NCBI RefSeq assembly: GCF_030052815.1
Contig: NC_079507.1
Span: 57,725,119-57,789,118 of the forward strand
Direction: 5' to 3'
Source of the DNA: Hevea brasiliensis
Lineage: Eukaryota; Streptophyta; Magnoliopsida; Malpighiales; Euphorbiaceae
DNA length: 64,000 nt
The notes beneath the pieces were generated by a model. It did no database searches. It saw only the letters and a program-made list of their open reading frames with translations, and was not told the origin of the DNA. This document shows positions 25,501 to 37,613 of this stretch, one piece after another. The stretch's first letter is position 1; every line of letters starts with the position of its first letter. A program made the position numbers and the translations under genes.

Positions 25501-25620
25501 TTTAAGTTATTCTCACATTCAACCTTAGGTGAGTTGCTATCAACAAGCTCTTCCATGGCCTCTTTGAGCCTTTGTAAGCTAATGAAGTATGCTTCATGTA
25601 ATTAACACCAAAATTTCATC
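25501..25620 (-). pseudogene. Fragment of an unidentified gene, split by the CACTA insertion
   Basis: The minus strand encodes EAYFISLQRLKEAMEELVDS, matching EAYCISLNKLKEAMKE encoded at 46740-46830. The DNA on the other side of the CACTA element (36434-36500) matches the next part of the same paralogous region (around 47140-47160). The fragment is therefore one broken copy of the locus at 46740-47490. I do not recognise the family. The visible part is helical and charged. Confidence 0.5.
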
Positions 25621-26296
25621 CACAACAAAAAAATATACCAATCCGTCGCAGATGGGCTAGTTTTCGTCACAAAAAATTTTAACGACTGATTGACGATAGA
25701 TACGTTTTCGTCTCTAAAACACTCGTCAGAAAATTTTGCAACCAAAATTCTATCTGTCGCTAATATTTAGCGACAGAATTAGCGACAAAATATGTCGTCA
25801 CTAATATAAATGAAACTGATTTAATTTTCAGTTACTAGTGTCATCAGAAAAATGACGTCGCTAATCCGTCATAAATCTGTGTCTAATTTTATCACTAAAT
25901 CTATCGTTAAAGTTATATGGTCTATCGATAATGCATAAATAATTTTTAAAATTTTAAATAATTTTAAAATTTCGTCGCTAATTCGTCGTAAATCTGTCAA
26001 AAGAGTAATATTATTTATTATTAAATTTATTATTTTTTAATTATTTTGTTATTCCTATAGAATAAATTAATAAAAAATCCATAAATAAATACAATATATT
26101 AATTATGATTTTTCTAATCAACATAATTAAAATGCATATATTCATAAAGTTGTAAAATAATTCATACAAAGTAGCTAATATTAACAAAATGTAAGTTAAA
26201 ATACAATCATATTCAGAAAAAATACTATTAATATTCCGCACATAATAATATATTTAAACGAAAACATAAATAGCATAGTCAATTATCTAGATTATC

Positions 26297-28739
26297 CTAT
26301 GGATCTGTGGAGTCTGAAGTGGTTGGATGTGAAGATGTTGTAAACTGAGTACCACCTGTGGTCTTTAACTCCTTTCGCACCTGGTCAAGTATTTCAGTCA
26401 TCATCTCTGCCCTCATTCGTGATCCTTTTTCATCTATAAGTTGTTGAATTTTCTCTTGTGTCATCGCAGGCTGAGAAGATGACCCAGGATAAGCAGATGT
26501 GGATGATTGAGAGGTAGATGATCCACTTGTTTGAGATTTTACAGAAGACCCAAAACCATACACCCTTCCTTTATTAAAGCCTCTAGATACTTCTATCCAC
26601 TTATCCATATCAAATATTGGTGGGGTTTCAGAATTAGAACCATATTTCTCCACAATTGCACTTGCATAATCTTCCTAAACAAATGAAATACAGTAATATC
26701 TTATTAAATGAATAGCCAACACACATAACCTTACATTATAATCTAATACAACTTAATGACAATAAAATTAAATTAGAAAAATATTGTGCTAAAATTAATA
26801 TTTTCAAAGAAACTTACATCGACCCATTGTAATTTGCCATCAATGAATACACCATCAGCACCCTTTTTGGTGTGAATTGCTCAAAATACTTCAATCTTAT
26901 TTGGTGGTCTACCTAACTTCTTTGTCTACAAAATAAAAATTATCGTATTGTGTAATCAACAAAATACACACTAAATAATTTTACAACCAACAAAATGCAT
27001 AACTATAAATAAAAAATAACTTAAATTAAAAAATTATACCAATCGATCCTCATGAATCTCAATTTTGATTGAACCACCAGCATGTTTTGTAATTGACCCA
27101 TCTTTTACTGTCATTCTATTAATCTTAGCAGATTGTGACTTCTTTCGCCACTCTGGAGAACTCCAATAAGCAACAAGCTCATTCCACACCTCTGCTTTCA
27201 TCCAGTTTGGTCCTAGATTGTGCAAATAAGCAATATCACTTTTCTTGTGCTTCACCAACATTTCATTCCTAGCTCTGTTAAGAATATCACGAAATCTATC
27301 CTTCCCAAGCTTAACCCAAGCAAGACGCACATTCTGCTCTTCAGTTTCATCCCACATGTAACGACCCTAAAAATTTCATTGTTAGATGTTATAAATAAAT
27401 ATGACAATTTATATTTCAATCATCCAATAGATAAGTCATGTCAAACTAGAAGAATACCCTAAAATAACAAGTATTATCCATTAAAATCCGGCAGCATTTC
27501 AGCTGTTTTTCAAACATCTAACAACAAAAAGACACAACCTGTTGAAAAGCCACTTCTATAATAATCATCCACATCCATTAATTCACAACCTTCCCACCAT
27601 ATAAATTCAACATATTCAATTGAATTAATTTCAATATAAATAGGTAATTTGTATCTCACTTGAAATTTTCCAAATAGCTCATCCTTCATCTTATTGGGTA
27701 TTTTTGCCCAAGATAAGTCATGCCAAACTAAATGAATACCCTAAAATAACAAGTATTTTCCATTAAAATCCAGTAGCATTTCAGCTGTTTTTCAAACATC
27801 TAACAACAAAAAGGCACAACCTGTTGAAAAGCCACTTCTATAATAATCATCCACATCCATTAACTCACAACCTTCCCACCATATAAATTCAACATATTCA
27901 ATTGAATTAATTTCAATATAAATAGGTAATTTGTATCTCACTTGAAATTTTCCAAATAGCTCATCCTTCATCTTATTTGGTATATCTGCCCAAGATAAGT
28001 CATGCCAAACCAAATGAATACCCTAAAATAACAAGTATTTTCCATTAATATTTGGCAGCATTTCGGCTATTTTTCAAACATCTAACAACAAAAAGCACAA
28101 CCTGTTGAAAAACCACTTCTATAATAATCATCCACATTCATTAATTCACAACCTTCCCACCATATAAATTCAACATATTCAATTGAATTAATTTCAATAT
28201 AAATAGGTAATTTGTATCTCACTTGAAATTTTCCAAATAGCTCATCCTTCATCTTGTTGGGTATTTCTGCCCAAGTTTTCCATGGAGCTGTAAAGTGCAT
28301 CTTAATGTCATTGGTTATTGAGCGAAAGACAGATATATCCAAGAAGCTGCACCATTAATAATATTTAAAGTAAAAAAACTTCACTTAATAAGAAAATTTT
28401 TTTTGTAGAAGTTTTGTTTAATTTATCTCAACCGTCTTAAATATTGTTACTTACACAAGGCCCCTTAATCTTATCATTTGTCGATTTGTTGGGTTTACTG
28501 GTGTTGGCTGCCCTAAATTCGAACCTCTAGTTCAAACTAATGATGATGACGATGCTGCTACTTGCCCCCCTAACTGTAATAGAGTAGGTGAAACTTGAGT
28601 ATCCACTGGCAACTGTAGTGGCTCATGTCCTATGCTTTGGTCTTCATCTTGTTCATCCCTCAAAGACTGCATGGGTTGAGACATTGTGTCATGTCGACCT
28701 CATCCTCTACCTCTAGATGATGATATTCTATGAGGCATC
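26297..28739 (-). pseudogene. TNPA-type / plant transposase (Ptta/En/Spm, Transposase_24) of the CACTA element
   Basis: A multi-exon minus-strand gene. A start-like ATG at 28737-28739 leads MPHRISSSRGRG, followed at once by an in-frame TGA. The middle part holds a domain exon (WADIPNKMKDELFGKFQVRY) present in three tandem copies. 27357-27034 encodes NVRLAWVKLGKDRFRDILNRAR, and 26653-26297 a Ser-rich segment ending in a coiled stretch (MTQEKIQQLIDEKGSRMRAEMM). These blocks are typical of the plant transposase family paired with TNPD in En/Spm elements and thought to bind the subterminal repeats. The early stop and exon triplication argue that it is not functional. Confidence 0.7.
27430..28277. 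repeat. Three tandem copies of a ~282-bp exon-plus-intron unit
   Basis: The word TCTAACAACAAAAA recurs at 27518, 27799 and 28081 (spacing 281 and 282). Each unit includes the same domain exon (minus) and the adjoining intron, with only a few base differences between copies. The duplication is confined to the CACTA TNPA-like gene. Confidence 0.9.
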
Positions 28740-28927
28740 CTGTAAAGCACAATATCCATAAGTACCAAAGAGCAAATAAATGCATATATGTAAGAATTTC
28801 ATATGGATTACAAGCTATGCAAAAATAATAGCTTCACAATCACATATAATAATAAAACACAAAATTACACAACAACTTAAGTATGAAATAGTGAAATTAC
28901 CCTTTTTGTACCATACAATAATGAAAA

Positions 28928-31900
28928 TCAATCATCATCACTATCATCATCTTTATCGTTTTCATTTTCGTCTTCGTCTTCATTTTCCTCTTTGTCTTCA
29001 TCTTCATCTTCCTCTTCGTCTTCCTCCTCCTCCTCCTGTTGCACTAAATGTTGCAATTCATTTTCATCTAACTCTACTATATGATTTGAATCAAGTAGCA
29101 AGCATGGATCATCAAGTTCAGTAGTTGGTAAAATTTCTAAAGGTCGAGAGATAACATCTTCTTGGTAAGCGACCTCATCAGAAGTAAACCCGTTATCACT
29201 TATATCAACCACCTTATGAATGTTAAATGTGCTCCTAGCTTTGGTTTTGAATACTGCACACCAATCACCCCTTGTTTTATTAATTGTAGGATATTTTGTG
29301 TAACACACTTGCTGAGCTTGATGGGCTAAAATAAATGGATCATTAGAGGCAAGCCTTGATTTGGGATGAATTTCTATAAGCCCGTACTGAGGATGGACTC
29401 TTATCCCTTTATTAGTGTCAAACCCAAATACTCCAACTGTAGTACCTCATTCAACAAACCATAATAATAACTTTCATATTCATTGTAACAACTTCCTTTC
29501 ACTCAAACACCACTATTCAATGTTTTTCGATCTCTACCATAATCATGTGTATGAAATTTAAAACCATTCACAAAGTACCCCTTATATGATTGAACTCAGA
29601 CGTCGTGGCCTTGAGCTATTTGGTAGATGCGCTCTTCAACTTCATTCTTCTCTACATATTCTTTGAACCAATTTGCAAAGTCTTGTTCCCGCAATTGTTC
29701 CAATTGTTGGTTATTGATATCTGGTATTATACCTCGTAAATGGTCATCAAACATCCTACGCAATAATTTGATCACTTATATGTTGTATTTCATTAATTAA
29801 AAAGAGGACACATGTTAGTTAGGAATACTTACTCAATAAATGGTTCGATCTCTTGACAATTCAACAATACATAAATATGAGCAGCAGAATAGTCCTCATT
29901 TGACATGATCCTTCTATGCGGTATTCGACCAAAAGGTCGACCTGAATGAGTGAAAATTGAAATGTGCCCCATTGGTTCAATGTTTCCCCCATCATCATTT
30001 CTTGGAACTTTATTTAATCTTGTTGGGATTTGTGGCTCAAAGTAATGAGAACAAAAGGTTGATATTTCCTCAATAATGTATGCCTCGACAATTGAACCCT
30101 CAACAGAAGCTTTATTTTGGACTTTTTTCTTTAAGTCAAAAAGGAACCTATTATTAACAAATTTGATTGTTATTTCATCAAGAAATATATATGTGAAATA
30201 AATAAAAAAAAAGGCATTTTTGCAATATTTACCGCTCAAATGGATACATCCAACGATATTGCACTGGTCCACCTACTTTGGCCTCATAAGCAATATGAAT
30301 AGGCAAATGCTCCATTGAGTTAAAGAAACCCGGTGGAAATATCTTTTCTAACTTGCAAATTGTTTCAATAATGTTTTTTTCTAATATCTCAATATTGTCC
30401 ACAAATAGTATAGTTGCAGTAATGTCCCTAAAAAAATGACTAAGCTCAGTTAATGCATCCCAAACTGCTTTAGGCAATATGTCACGAAATGCGATTGGGA
30501 TCAATCTTTGCATCAATATGTGGCAGTCATGACTTTTCAATCCAAAAAACTTACAGTCCTCCACACTTACAGCCCGTGCGATGTTGGAAGCATATCCATC
30601 AGGCAATCTCAAATCCTTTAGCCACTGACAAATTATTTGTTTTTGTTCTTTATTCAAAGTATAAGTGGCTTTAGGTTTTTATACTCTACCATTATATTGC
30701 ACTAAGTGTAATTCAGGACACTTGCAATAAACTTTTAAGTCCTCTCTTACTTTGGAGTTGTCCTTAGTTTTCCCATTCACATCCATAACTATGTAGAATA
30801 CATTGTCAAACACATTCTTCTCTATATGCATCACATCTAAATTATGCCGAATTAAATTTGAATTCCAATATGGAAGCTCCCAAAATATACTCCTCTTGAC
30901 CCAATTATGGTGTACACCAAATCCAGGTATTGTTTGCTTCCCACTAGTTGTCCCAAATACAATATCAGGTAGTGAATTTACCCGATTTTGTATAACATCA
31001 CCAAACAAACGAGGAGGGGGTGGACTCCTTTCTATGACACCTTTTTTGAATTTATCTTTTAGTCTTCTGTGTGGATGGTTGAGAGGAAGAAATTGGCGAT
31101 GATAATCAAAGAATGATGCTTTCCCACCATGTTGAAGAACAAAAGCTTTACTACCTTCCATGCAATACGGACAAGCCAATTTTCCATGTGTGCTTCATCC
31201 GGATAACATACCATATGCAGGAAAATCGCTTACTGTCCATAAAAGTGCTGCTTTCATATGAAAGTTCTGCGTAGTATGAATATCATGAGTCAAAACTCCT
31301 TCAGTCCATAACATTTTCAACTCATCAATCAAAGGCCTCAAGAACACATACAAACTCTTGCCAGGGCTTTTAGGACCCGGAATCACCTTATTCAAGAACA
31401 TATAAGGTTTTTTCATGGCCATCCAAGGAGGTAAGTTATACACTGCAATTATTACTGGCCAACAAGAGTAAGGATTAGAACGTTACCCAAAGGGATTGAA
31501 TCCATCAGTGCATAATCCAAGACGAACATTCCTAGGGTTAGATGCAAACAAAGGATAAGTGCGATCGAAGTGCTTCCATCCCTCACTATCAACTGGATGT
31601 GACATAGTCCCATCGGTATGTTGGTTAAAAGCATGCCATACGATGTGCGCTGCGGTTTTAGATGACATAAACAACCTTTGAAGCCTAGGAATCAAAGGCA
31701 AGTAACGTAACACTTTAAATGGTAGATTTTTTTGTCGAGCCATACTTGATTTCCTTGGCTTATACCGAGGGTGACCGCAAGTTTTGCATGATGTTCCATC
31801 ACTGTTTTCTTTGTAATATAGCATGCAATTGTTGACACAGACATCGATTTTTTGATAACCAAGCCCCTGAGTTGACATCATCTTTTTCGTGCTGTAGAAG

Positions 31901-32505
31901 TTGCTTGGCAAGAGATTACCTTCTGGTAGCATGCTCTTTATTATTGATAATAAATTGTCAAAACAATTATGACTAATGTGGAAATCTAACATGCAATTTA
32001 ATAGTTGAGATACAGCTGATAAGCGTGTATGATTATTGCAACCTTCCCATAAGGGAGCATCAGCATCATGTAACAAGCCATAGAAACTTGAAGCATTTGG
32101 ATTTGGTTCCTCTTGTTCAAGGCCCATGAAACCATTTCTCACTCCAGCCATATCCTCATCAAAATTCATTGCTTCCATAACTATACTTCTATAATTATTT
32201 GTATCAGTTGGTTAAGTCATATCATCAATCGAAGTACTAGAAGTTAGTAAAGAATTAAATTCAGATGTGAAACCTTCACCATGCGCATCCCACTGAGTAT
32301 ATGCCACAACAAATCCAAATTTATACAAGTGATAGGTGATATCAATTCTTTGTAGGTATTTCTTGTTCTTACATTTAGAATAAGGACAACGAATCTTATC
32401 ATTGGAGACAAGATCCACTTGTGCATAGGCAAAATTTAAAAAATACTCCACCCCAACCTCAAATTCAGGATTAAGGAAGCCATTGACATCTAATCGCTTA
32501 TACAT
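28928..32505 (-). pseudogene. TNPD-type transposase (Transposase_21 family) of the CACTA element
   Basis: Blocks in order on the minus strand: the transposase-associated N-terminal domain (32505-32212, EVGVEYFLNFAYAQ and a CPYSKCKN motif); the catalytic Transposase_21 region (32178-30679, with QKIDVCVNNCMLYYKE, GLCTDGFNPFG, HDIHTTQNFHMKAALLWT, LDVMHIEKNVFDNV); a DUF4218-type region (30657-29829); a DUF4216-like part with RGDWCAVFKTKAR; and an Asp/Glu-rich tail (29040-28928). The frame is broken by at least three in-frame stops, just after GFNPFG (31483-31485), after GMLSG (31195-31197) and after YNGRV (30679-30681). It would not make an active enzyme. Confidence 0.85.
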
Positions 32506-35500
32506 CTAACTACTATCTACAGACATGATATATATTTTCTGAAATTCAAACAAAAGTGGAAACAATAATTAAAAATTAAAAAATAAATTAGCAACAAAAA
32601 AAATAGAGGGTTGATAATATATTTGGATTAACACAAATTGAGCATTCATATTTATATATGTGTGTGTTTGGTGAATTAGGAACTTTTGGTGAAGTAGGAA
32701 ATTGAAATTTAAGAATATTTTAATGAGTTTTTTAAAATACAGAACTGACTTATTAAATAATAGCAATATCTAAAAATTAAATTATAATTTCCCCCTAATT
32801 TTAATAATTTAAATTATAAGATTGCTGAACTATTGATTAATTGAAGGTAATTGAAGGGTACTTACCACTAAGCTGATGCTGGTGGGGAAGGAAAGGATAG
32901 AGTCAGAGATAAGAAAGATGAGTGTGGATTTTCAATTCTAAGGAAGTGGGATGGTAGAGTCTAGAGAGAAGCAGATGTCTGTGAATCACATGTTCATCTC
33001 TTTTTCATTAGATTGGTTTGTAGAAAGGGAAAAAGTGGTGTCCTAGCAACCTCAATCATTATTAATTTAATTAATACCTCTAATAAAAATTTCAATTTAA
33101 AATTAGAATTATAAAATTTCCCAACTTTAAAAATGGTTTTAATATTGTAAATTAATAAATGAAAATATAGAATAAAAAATTAATGGTTTTCCTTCATAAT
33201 TAACCTATTAGCTTATTATTCAAATTGTTAAAGAAAATACTTTTTTATCTTATTTTCCTTCTCACTTTTCTTTTTAGAAAATGGGAATCATTCATTTAAA
33301 TTTTGTAAATACTAAATACATACTGAAATATTAATATATAATAAAATAAAATTGAAGCAATGATAAAAAAAAAAATAGTTTGCATAAAAAAAATAAGTAT
33401 AGACAGATAGACAGATATTGAAAAGTCATTTCAAAGTCATCCATTCAAATTGGACAGCATCGATAAGCTCTTGGACTGTAACACTTGTTATTGAAAAGAC
33501 AATAGACAGATACATTTAGCTTTCAATGTTTTCCATGCATGATAGTTCTTTTCTCTTTGTTTCCAGTCTCCATGAAAGAAAGAAAGAAAAAAAAGAATAA
33601 AAAGAAAAAGAAAGGTGTGATTTGGTAATGGGTATGGGTATGTTGAGCCATTAAATATTTAATACTTTTATCTTATATCCGATCAATAGGTAATAACACA
33701 TCTTCACGTGTCCAAGCATAAACATTTAAAACATAAAATTTATAGAAACTAAATTTATAGACAGCTCAATATTAAAAAAAAAAAATTAATTCATACCAAA
33801 ATAAAGATTAATCTAATACCATTTAACAAAAACATACTGAACTTAATTAAAACTTTAAAATGATAACTTTTAATACTTAATTTTTTTAATTTTTTATCAA
33901 ATACATTAGTGTTAAAAGAATTGCTTAAGTCTTTTTAGGAATTTTACCTAATACTGATATGGACAGCAACTTTTTTTTTTCAATGCTTTCACAAAAATGA
34001 AAGAAATAAATTAAAAAAAAAAAGGAATAGAACTTAGGTGAATCCAACCCACGGACATGCATCAATCAGGCTGTCCTTACATCATCAGATATTAAAATGC
34101 AAGTGAAATAAACCTTATTTATCAGCTAGAAAAATAGATGTAAGTGTTCACGTGTATGTCAGAGAGGCAGAGACAACTAAAAAAAATTCCTTTACACATT
34201 CAATGAAACAACAGCAAAGGAAATTCCAGATTACATACCTTATGATAGTGCGTAATTGCAGCAGCAAAATTATCCTGCACGAGGATAAAGAACGAATGAG
34301 ATGATGCTTAAAAATCTAAAAGACAACGAAACTTGAAAATTTAAGGTTCTGTTTAATGCAGGAATATCTTACTACAAATAAGAGGGAAAAAGAATTTTAG
34401 TGAGACAAGAAGATGGGATATAATTGATCAGTTTTTGCTCTCAAAATTTCTTGTTTTGCTTGTTTTATAGATCTAGTAGTTTAATGTAAATTTTTATTTG
34501 TGGATTGCTACTTCATATCACACCATTCATCTTAGCATTTTCCTCCTCTTGGAATCATATTCACATATTGGCTTCTTTCCACCAAAATTTCTGCACTTAA
34601 TAAAATGATTTTGGATTTGAATTCTGCCAAGAGCTTTCTTAAGTGTTTCCTTTTTCTTTCTAAACTTTGTTTTTGCTTTTGAGAAAAAGTTCTCTTCCCC
34701 ACATGCTCAAAGGGACCAAATTAAATATCTTCTCCTAATCTACAAGAAAAAACAAAGAAACCAACAACTTGAGAAGAAAGAGAGTACATTTGAGTATTAT
34801 TTTTTTTTTGGTATAGTACTGTAATTGAAATTCAGACTCAATCTCATTAATTTGGAGGTGACTCCTATATTATTAAATTAAAGCTCATGGAGTATTATTT
34901 TAACTTTATCTGCAATGAAAACAACTAAAGCCAATGTCAGTACTACTCAAGAATCACAGCTAATTAATACATATGTAGAATATGCATTTTACATAAGATT
35001 ATGACCATTAATAGTTAACAACAAATAATTGAAAAAATTTGGAGAAAGAAACCAAATAATTGAAAAGATCAGGACAACGTTTGGTATAGTAGTGAAACCA
35101 TAATGTTGATCATGTGAGTAGAGAAAGAAAAGTAAACCTCAAAATTTAGCTCTGTTAATTGGATTATTGCTAATCTATTACTATTGAAAATAAAAGTAAG
35201 TAAATAAAAATAAAAAACTAAAATCACGAGTGAAGACAACATTACAGTACTCCAATAATTTGAAAAATATTAACCTGAGTCATTCACTCTGAAAAACCTG
35301 GACATGCTGTGACTATTGGTTGAAAATAGACTTCAGGAAAAGGCAATTCTTCTTGGGACCACCCCACCCACCCCTAAAACACTCAAACAGAGATGCATTG
35401 TATTGCACATTTTTGAACAAAAAGCCACTGTGAACAACTGGAACCATCACTACAATAGCCCTTCCTAATTTTCTTCACTTCCCTTGCAAATCCTTCATTC

Positions 35501-35519
35501 TACTCATTTGGCAAGACCT

Positions 35520-35735
35520 ATGGCTTCATTAGCTTACTACCCAAATGGGCTACGATTAGGATTCGCAGTCACTGTGGTGATGCTCATCTTTTACCTCACA
35601 TTCTTTCCTTATTCCACTTCAAGTAAAAAGAAAAATGAAGCACAACCATTTTGGTTAACTTCGTTTGATGACTATTTTTTTTTATTGTACTGGTTCATTT
35701 TTGACAATAGGATCAGCATTTTTCAGAGGAGATGA
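35520..35735 (+). CDS. Short frame with one membrane segment inside the CACTA element (hypothetical)
   Basis: A plus-strand frame of about 71 codons from ATG 35520. An N-terminal hydrophobic stretch (GFAVTVVMLIFYLTFFPYS) is followed by a basic SSKKKNE patch. It runs opposite to the transposase genes and has no family I recognise. It could be a captured first exon of a host gene or a chance frame. Confidence is low. Confidence 0.2.
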   Translation: MASLAYYPNGLRLGFAVTVVMLIFYLTFFPYSTSSKKKNEAQPFWLTSFDDYFFLLYWFIFDNRISIFQRR

Positions 35736-36433
35736 AGGTGTGAAGCAAAGCTTATATATATAGCACAGCAGAATGCTAAATGTTGCCATCGCAGAACACT
35801 AAACAGGTTCCAATTGAACTAAAATCTCATATTCAATAAAGTGATATACTCAATTTTAAAAAGAAAACAAAATCGTAACACACAAAACTCAGAAAATTGA
35901 ATACCAGACTCAAATTTTCAATACAAAGTAAATTAAGAAAAGAAAGAGAACGCAAGAAATTTGATTAGAAATCTAAAACTAAAATCAAATAAAAAATAAA
36001 ACCAAATTACTTACCTGTTGAGCGCTGAAACCAGAAGCAGGAAATTGAGAACAACAAATTACTGTCGAGAGCGCTGAAACCAAATTACTTACGGTGGTGG
36101 ATTGTCACAAACGGAAAGAGGGAGCAACTCCTCACTGTCGAGAAAGAGAGAAAAGAGGAAGAGCCGTTTTGAAAGAGAGGGGATAAAATGCGGCTGTCAA
36201 CATTAGGGTTTTAAGTCTTAAAATCTAAACTTTCTGACAGATTTCTGACGGAACTATTGTCCGTCACAAATTTCGTTAATAACCCGTCGCTAATTAGTTT
36301 AATATCCGTCACTATTCCCTTAAATTGATACCCGTCATTAATCCGTTGAAAGTCTGTTGCTAAAAGAAATTCTTTCTGACGAATTTATTTCCGTCGCAAA
36401 TTCCGTCTCTGAAACAACTGTTTTTTTGTGGTG

Positions 36434-36753
36434 ATCGATTTAATCTCTCTTTAACCTTTGCTTTAGAAAAATTCTCTCAATGAACTCATAGAATGTGTTT
36501 GAAAAGTAAAAAAATTGTAAGAATTTAGTTAAATGTATTTTTATTTGATTAATTTTCATATTAAGTACATGATTATTTGTCAATTTAAAAAATAATTATT
36601 TATATATCATGTGATGAAAAACTCATATGTTAAAACAATAATTCATATAATTATATATCCATTCTCTCACTAATTACAACACAAAATTGATTATTGAAGG
36701 ACATGCTAAATCAAGTTATCTAAACATCTGTTAATTAATTGATATGTAAAAAA

Positions 36754-36792
<39 letters not shown>

Positions 36793-37613
36793 ATATCCTT
36801 CTTAAGTCTCTATTTGTTATAAGAGTCTTTCAAGCTCAAATGACAAAGATTTGTTTAAACAAAACGAAAAAAGAAAACTAGTGCGGAAAGAATGTGATGT
36901 TTCTAATTAAATTTGGGATTAGGTAAAAAAAAAATTATACATTTAGGAATTAGGCAAGAAATAATTTATTAATTTAGAGAAAATGATATTGGGATAATGA
37001 ATTTCACACTTAACAAAATAAAACATAAATCGCAACGGATTAAGTATTTTTAAATACCTGATTTGATTAAAATTTATTAAAATAAATTGTAGAAGTATAT
37101 AATTGGATTTGGAAATGATTTAGAATAATATTAGTCTCAGATTTAGTTCATAATCAAATTTTATGTATTTGGGATATAAATAATTAATTAAGTAGTTTTT
37201 ATTTTATAATAATATTAATAAATTTTGAATATTATATTTTAATATATAGAATTTAAATATTTTTTGTGGTTATTAAATTTTAAAGTAAAAATGAAATGAA
37301 TTTATTTACTTACTTAATTAAATTAAATAAATAGAGTGAGGCCATGAACGAGAAAAAGAGAAGGGAAAAAAACATTAAAGAACCCTAAAATATGCTTCAA
37401 ATCAGTTTTTTTTTTTTTATTATTATCTAATCACACTAAAAAGTTAAATATATTCACTCTTTTATAATTTAATCCAACCGTTTCAATTTAGATATGAAAA
37501 TATCAAATCTTTAAAAATTGAAAAATTTTATTCAACTTTGAAATTGAATTTGGGGAAATGTACTCTCACTAATATAGCATTGCCATGTGAATTATTAAAT
37601 AATGGAGATTATA
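36434..37613. other. AT-rich intergenic DNA with (AAAT)n
   Basis: The first 70 bases continue the gene fragment interrupted at 25620. A (AAAT)n tract lies at about 36750-36794. The rest is AT-rich with no gene seen. Confidence 0.5.

Larger units (their letters stand above)
25621..36433 (-). mobile_element. CACTA (En/Spm) DNA transposon, complete ends, coding-dead
   Basis: Length 10,813 bp. Terminal inverted repeats are CACAACAAAAAAA (25621) and, as the complement of 36421-36433, CACCACAAAAAAA. A perfect 3-bp target duplication ATC flanks it (25618-25620 and 36434-36436), as expected for CACTA. Both ends carry dense subterminal repeats of the type CCGTCGCTAAT / GCGACAGAATTAGCGAC (25640-26000 and 36230-36420), likely transposase-binding sites. 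Inside, on the minus strand, are a TNPD-type transposase (about 28928-32505) and a TNPA-type protein (about 26297-28739), both with stop codons. The 3.9 kb from 32506 to 36433 is mostly non-coding. Confidence 0.92.

Noticed and set aside
26041..26241. 66-codon hydrophobic frame as a small membrane protein
   Set aside because: AT-rich sequence in the CACTA subterminal region; composition alone explains the hydrophobicity.
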